Of a DNA stretch of 46,571 nucleotides, positions 42,750 to 46,571 are shown in pieces. This DNA comes from Promethearchaeota archaeon (GTDB lineage: Archaea; Asgardarchaeota; Lokiarchaeia; Sigynarchaeales; SOKP01). Within the stretch, counting starts at the first letter, position 1. Every line of letters starts with the position of its first letter. Made by a program: the position numbers and the translations under genes. The notes beneath the pieces were generated by a model that was not told the DNA's origin, did no database searches, and was given only the letters and a program-made list of their open reading frames with translations. Location of the stretch: the NCBI GenBank assembly GCA_030620005.1, contig JAUXAJ010000003.1:1-46571 (forward strand), read 5' to 3'.

Positions 42750-44183
42750 TTAAAACCTAAATCTCTCATTGTATTTCTTCCAGCTTTCTTGAGTTAAAGG
42801 ATTATCGTTCATGAAAAGAAAGTTCAAACTTTTTAAGCGTTCTACATTTCTAAATTCTTTAATTTCATTGTTTTTTAGGAAAAGAATTATTAATCTGTCT
42901 AATTTATCTAATCCTTCTAACTCCTTCACGTGATTGTTATCCAGATATAATTCTTGCAGGTTCAATAGGGTATTTAATCCTTCAATCTTTTTAATTCGAT
43001 TGCTAGATATTTCCAATTTAATAAGGTTTCTTAAATTATCGAGATTTTCTAATCGTTCAATTCGATTATCTGATAGATTCAATCCCTTTAATTCTTTAAG
43101 TAATTCAAGGCCTTCAATTTTTGAGATTTTATTACTGTTAAGATATAACCACCTTAAATTTTTTGAGCCTCTCAGTCCTGATATCGTTTTAATTTCGTTA
43201 AATGAAAGATTTAATTTTTTTAAATTGCTTAAATGTTCGGTATTCTGGATTTCTAAGATTCGATTTCTACTCAAATTCAACTCTTCTAAATTACTCAAGC
43301 GGTTTAACCCTTCGATCGTTTTAATTGAATTGTCATCCAAAGAAAGTTTTTTCAAGCTCTTTAAATCAACAAGGTTAGGCATTTTCTCCATTTTATTGCT
43401 AGATAACTTTAGTTCTTCTAATCCTTTTACTCCTCGTAAATCTTCCACGTTTCTAATAGCATTATTAGATAAATCCACGATCCTTAGTTTTTTTAATTGG
43501 CTAAGACCTTTAATATTTTCAATACTATTTCTTGGAAGCAATAAATGTTCTAAATGCTTAAGTTTACTTAACATTTCAATATCCGTAACATGTTTGAGAT
43601 TAGACCCTTCGCAATTTAACAGGATTATCAATCCATTTTTAAGAGTGGCGTGATAACCAAGTGTATTCACGTAATAATTATAAAGAATCAAATTAAAACA
43701 AATATCAAGAATGTTTATTGAGATTGGAAACTCGGGCGATAATTTAGAAATCTCGCTTGCAAAATCTAAACCTTTCTTTTTCAAATTCGATTTTATTGAA
43801 TTCTTTAAAAATTTTATAATTAAGCGCCTTGTCTTTTTTGAATTAATCGAGTTTAATAACTCTATGGCTAGAAATTTCTGCTCTACCTTCTTAACTCTAT
43901 TAAGCGCGTATTCTAAAAGAGAAACGAGTTTTTTATGGGAGCAATAACTATTTTTTAAAATATTTCCAGATATTAATTTAATATCGATGTCTTCGTCTGA
44001 AAGGAATAAATGCTCAAAAAATTTAAAACTCTTACCGTCATCAATCGTTCCCATTAGTTCTAGAGCGCTTCTCCTTGAGTCAAGGTCGCTCGAACTCTCA
44101 ATCCACTCTTTTAAGTGCTATAATGCTTGTTTTATCCCAATTTGATCCAAATTTTTTTTAATGTATTCAGGGTTTAGTTCCAT
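42750..44183 (-). CDS. SDS22-like leucine-rich repeat protein with N-terminal HEAT-like part; in-frame TAG at codon 22
   Basis: The C-terminal two thirds are about eleven consecutive 22-residue SDS22-type repeats (for example LKKLSLDDNSIKTIEGLNRL), ending in a cap-like NPLTQESWKKYNERF. The N-terminal 130 residues are helical (FKFFEHLFLSDEDIDIKLIS). An ATG at 44054 gives 434 residues, but the same frame runs upstream through a TAG at 44118-44120 to ATG 44183, adding MELNPEYIKKNLDQIGIKQA and, after the TAG, HLKEWIESSSDLDSRRSAL. The upstream part looks like the true start of the helical domain. The protein is probably a scaffold for protein-protein contacts; partners are unknown. Confidence 0.8.
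44118..44120 (-). other. In-frame TAG at codon 22 of the LRR gene
   Basis: The codons read GCA TTA TAG CAC TTA AAA GAG TGG in one frame, with helical protein sequence on both sides and no insertion. See the UAG finding. Confidence 0.65.
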
Positions 44184-44296
44184 CTCAAGTTTCTTTCAGC
44201 ATTATCGCAAAAAATAGCATTCTTTTAGTTATTATTTGCTTTTTTATTTATATTTTGAAGTGAATTTTTTCATGAAAATAATACATTATACAAAAA

Positions 44297-45409
44297 TTAA
44301 GAATAAATGTATTCTTTAACATTGTGCTCTTTATCCATTATCTCAACTAACGCTCGATCAAAATGCTTTTGCGTTATTTTTGTCACCCTCTCGCGAAGCG
44401 CCTTTATTCCAGCTTCTGTAGTCAACGCTTTAATATGAGCACCACTAAAATTTTCCGTTTTCCTTGCTAATTCTTTAAAGTTGACGCCGTCGAGCTTCAT
44501 TTTTCTGGTGTGAATTCTTAATATCATGTATCGAGCTTCTTCTACTGGTAAGTCAAATTTTATAACGCGATCAAATCTACCAGGACGCAAGATTGCTGGA
44601 TCCAATACATCTGCTCTATTGGTTGCTGCCAAGAACATTATACCTTCTGTATTGGCAAACCCGTCTAATTCCGATAATAACTGCATGAATGTCCGCTGGA
44701 CTTCTCGATCTCCCTTATATACTTCGCTTGTTCTTTTGATCGCTATTGCATCTATTTCATCAATAAAAACTATTGCAGGAGTGTTTTCTTTTGCCAAAAC
44801 GAAAACTTCCCTCACCATTCGTGACCCTTCTCCAATAAACTTTTGAACCAAGTCCGATCCAACCAAATGTATGAATCGTGCATTAGTGGAAGTCGCAATC
44901 GCCTTTGCCAACAAGGTTTTTCCCGTCCCTGGAGGTCCAGACAACAAAGCACCGCTCGGAGGGTCAATCCCTATTTGTTCGAATAATTCTGGATGAAGCA
45001 AGGGCAATTCGATTACTTCTCGTATTGCTTGAATTTGGGCGTCCAACCCGCCAATATCCTCAAAAGTTACGTTTGGGGTTTCTATTAGCTCCATTGACGC
45101 GACCCTACCCCTAATCTTTCTTGAAAGAATCTCTATTATTCTAAAACTTTGTCCGTGAAGAGTTACAGAATCGCCCGCGCTAGGCTTTAGATTTTCAATA
45201 GGAGGAAGTAAAATCCTGCTTCCTGGAGCGTGAGAGATGATTATACGCCCATCATCTAAAACTCTCTCCACAGAGCCAATAATTAAGGGTTGGCTTTTCA
45301 TGCCCTCTAAAACTTTCCTGTATGAATCGTTCTCCTTTTTTAATCGCTCGTTTTCCTTTATTAATAAATGAAACTGTTTTTGAATTCTTTTTATTTCTGA
45401 TTCGGGCAT
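44297..45409 (-). CDS. pan: Proteasome-activating nucleotidase (PAN), AAA ATPase
   Basis: This 370-residue AAA ATPase unfolds substrates and feeds them to the 20S proteasome. An N-terminal coiled coil (KQFHLLIKENERLKKENDSY) is followed by the OB domain (GRIIISHAPGSRILLP) and the AAA module with GPPGTGKTLLAKAIA (Walker A), FIDEIDAIAIKR (Walker B) and FLAATNRADVLDPAILRPGRFDR (sensor and arginine finger). The last residues EYIYS fit the hydrophobic-Tyr-x tail that docks into the 20S alpha ring. It is somewhat shorter than typical PAN (about 400-430) because the coiled coil is brief. The proteasome genes are not in the window. Confidence 0.93.
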   Translation of the reverse strand: MPESEIKRIQKQFHLLIKENERLKKENDSYRKVLEGMKSQPLIIGSVERVLDDGRIIISHAPGSRILLPPIENLKPSAGDSVTLHGQSFRIIEILSRKIRGRVASMELIETPNVTFEDIGGLDAQIQAIREVIELPLLHPELFEQIGIDPPSGALLSGPPGTGKTLLAKAIATSTNARFIHLVGSDLVQKFIGEGSRMVREVFVLAKENTPAIVFIDEIDAIAIKRTSEVYKGDREVQRTFMQLLSELDGFANTEGIMFLAATNRADVLDPAILRPGRFDRVIKFDLPVEEARYMILRIHTRKMKLDGVNFKELARKTENFSGAHIKALTTEAGIKALRERVTKITQKHFDRALVEIMDKEHNVKEYIYS

Positions 45410-45544
45410 CTATATTACAAATAATCTAGGATTTTAAAAATAATTTGTCATATTAAAATGTAAAAAAAAGCTTTTAAAATTCAAATTAATGAAAAGGAAA
45501 TTTCAGAATACTGAACTCTGACAACAATATTTAAAATTTTTAGA

Positions 45545-45735
45545 CCAATTTATCGATGATAATTGATATCTTACTTTAAAGTCTTCCGTGCGAATAATCA
45601 ATTGTGTTATTTAGTATCTTTCTTGTTAGATCCCTTTTTGAGTCTTAAGGTAATCCGTTTAATACGTCCCTTAATTATTATTTGAACTCTTTCTGGGAAA
45701 ATCTGGAAACTCAGAAGATAAGTCTCCTAGTGAAT
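45545..45735 (-). repeat. Decayed partial copy of the 3' end of the winged-helix/coiled-coil gene
   Basis: This stretch resembles 45750-45940, the C-terminal coding part of the neighbouring gene: TAAAGTCTTCCGTGCGAATAA here against TGAAGTCGTCTATGAGAATAA there, and AGATAAGTCTCC against AGATAAGTCTTC. In translation DLSSEF matches DLSLEF. It contains stops and frameshifts, so it is a dead tandem duplication of about 190 bases. It also accounts for the 335-base gap before PAN. Confidence 0.6.
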
Positions 45736-45744
45736 AGGAAAAGA

Positions 45745-46380
45745 TCAGATAAGTTTGTCAATGAGCGTTGCGACTCTACTCTGAAGTCGTCTATGAGAAT
45801 AAGCAATTATGTCGTTAACTCTAACCTTTTTTAAAATTCCTTTATTACTTATTTCGTTAAGGATATCCTTTATAAAATCTTCGAGTACTTTATGGGAATA
45901 TCTAGAAAACTCTAAAGATAAGTCTTCTACCTTACTTTTTTTTTCTTCTAATACTTTTAATATTTTTTTTCTTTCTAATTGTGCTAATGCAATAATTTGA
46001 TTTTCTTCTAATTGTTCTAGTACTTTAATCTCTTCTTCTTCTAATTTTTTTAATATCTTTTTTTTTTCTTCTAAGACTGAATAATCTTCTAAAATATCGT
46101 GAAAGACTTCTCTTAACGATAAAATTTTAATTTGACCCTTTTTTGTGGTTTCTAGGTAATAATGCGCTCCACCAGAAGATATCTTCTCGTTTCTTATCTT
46201 ATTTATGAATCTAAAATTGTGAAGGTAAGAAATTACTTTGTAAAGATCCTTTTTTTCACGAGTAGGTGGATTTGAGTGCCGTATGGTGAATTTATCCCTT
46301 ATTTGGGGAATTGAACACTTTGGACGGTCTGAAATATATTTTAACACGCGGATAGACAGTTCAAAGTTTTGATACTTCAT
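45745..46380 (-). CDS. Winged-helix DNA-binding protein with coiled-coil tail
   Basis: This 211-residue protein has an N-terminal winged helix (FELSIRVLKYISDRPKCSIP, a recognition helix near KDLYKVISYLHNFRFINKIR, and the wing GAHYYLETTKKGQIKIL) and then a long lysine/glutamate coiled coil (about residues 100-150), beginning EEKKKILKKLEEEEIKVLEQ. The last 50 residues are mixed helical (VNDIIAYSHRRLQSRV). It is likely a dimeric transcription regulator; the coiled coil could also be for a partner protein. No known family was recognised. Its 3' end has been duplicated downstream. The start is ATG at 46380. Confidence 0.6.
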   Translation of the reverse strand: MKYQNFELSIRVLKYISDRPKCSIPQIRDKFTIRHSNPPTREKKDLYKVISYLHNFRFINKIRNEKISSGGAHYYLETTKKGQIKILSLREVFHDILEDYSVLEEKKKILKKLEEEEIKVLEQLEENQIIALAQLERKKILKVLEEKKSKVEDLSLEFSRYSHKVLEDFIKDILNEISNKGILKKVRVNDIIAYSHRRLQSRVATLIDKLI

Positions 46381-46571
46381 ATAATGTCGTAAAATGTTTT
46401 TTAAATTTATAATACAAACCCATTATATTTATTTTTTTGTAATTTCCCATTTTCAAGAAGATCAAATTAGTTTTAACTTCCCAAAAATTGGAATTCATTT
46501 AAATTCAAATGGACTTTTATGATAGATTTAAATACACGTTCATGTATTATTTTTTCAACTTGTATTTTTAT

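Noticed and set aside
42934..43653. Plus-strand 239-codon open frame inside the LRR gene
   Set aside because: It is an antisense shadow created by the repetitive leucine codons; the minus strand has regular 22-residue repeats.

Overview
This window is from a very AT-rich archaeal chromosome, most likely an Asgard archaeon close to Lokiarchaeia. Archaeal markers are RNA polymerase subunit K, a complete Hef helicase-nuclease, a PAN-type proteasome ATPase, a Dpo4-like polymerase with a C-terminal PCNA-binding motif, and tRNA-type bulge-helix-bulge (BHB) introns. The Asgard flavour comes from two Ras/Rab-like small GTPases ending in zinc ribbons, roadblock and longin-like proteins, an SDS22-type leucine-rich-repeat protein, HEAT-type relics and an arrestin-like relic. 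No ribosomal RNA, CRISPR array, insertion sequence or prophage was seen.

Layout. 1-16.7 kb is mostly carbohydrate metabolism: FAD-linked oxidase, SDR, GPH-type sugar transporter, FGGY kinase, a 2-hydroxyacid dehydrogenase fused to a class II aldolase, a tandem class II aldolase pair (first copy dead), two amidohydrolases and a TIM-barrel isomerase. A lipid-binding SCP2 protein, a longin-like protein, a Hal2-type phosphatase and DNA polymerase IV are interspersed. 16.7-24.2 kb holds nadC, an alpha/beta hydrolase, a roadblock protein, a phosphoesterase-CAAX protease pair, a PfkB kinase and purB-purM. 24.7-27.2 kb is a phosphate island (DUF47, Pit transporter, DUF47). 27.5-33.9 kb has a zinc ribbon, a radical SAM protein, TldD-TldE, a DUF1616-like protein and a nucleotide-sugar decarboxylase/epimerase. 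34-46.4 kb has the two GTPases, a MalY/PatB aminotransferase, Hef, an intron-containing tRNA(CAU), rpoK, a GNAT enzyme, an MBL hydrolase, the LRR protein, PAN and a winged-helix coiled-coil protein.

Most notable result. tRNA(CAU) carries two non-canonical introns, each with a clear BHB motif (26 nt in the variable region, 30 nt in the T loop). Two protein genes, the alpha/beta hydrolase and the nucleotide-sugar decarboxylase/epimerase, are each interrupted by a 32-nt segment with stop codons. Removing exactly 32 nt restores the frame and the conserved family motif, and both segments have the same BHB geometry with cleavage after xA at the 5' site and AA at the 3' site. I interpret them as BHB introns in messenger RNA.

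Second result. Four coding stretches (FAD oxidase, PurM, LRR protein, a phosphoesterase relic) contain a single in-frame TAG with recognisable protein on both sides. This suggests UAG readthrough or recoding, although UAG is also a normal terminator here. Several other genes differ from an intact frame by one missing A, which is either real decay or assembly error. The window therefore mixes true relics, probable introns and possible recoding, and ordinary gene callers would truncate several genes wrongly.
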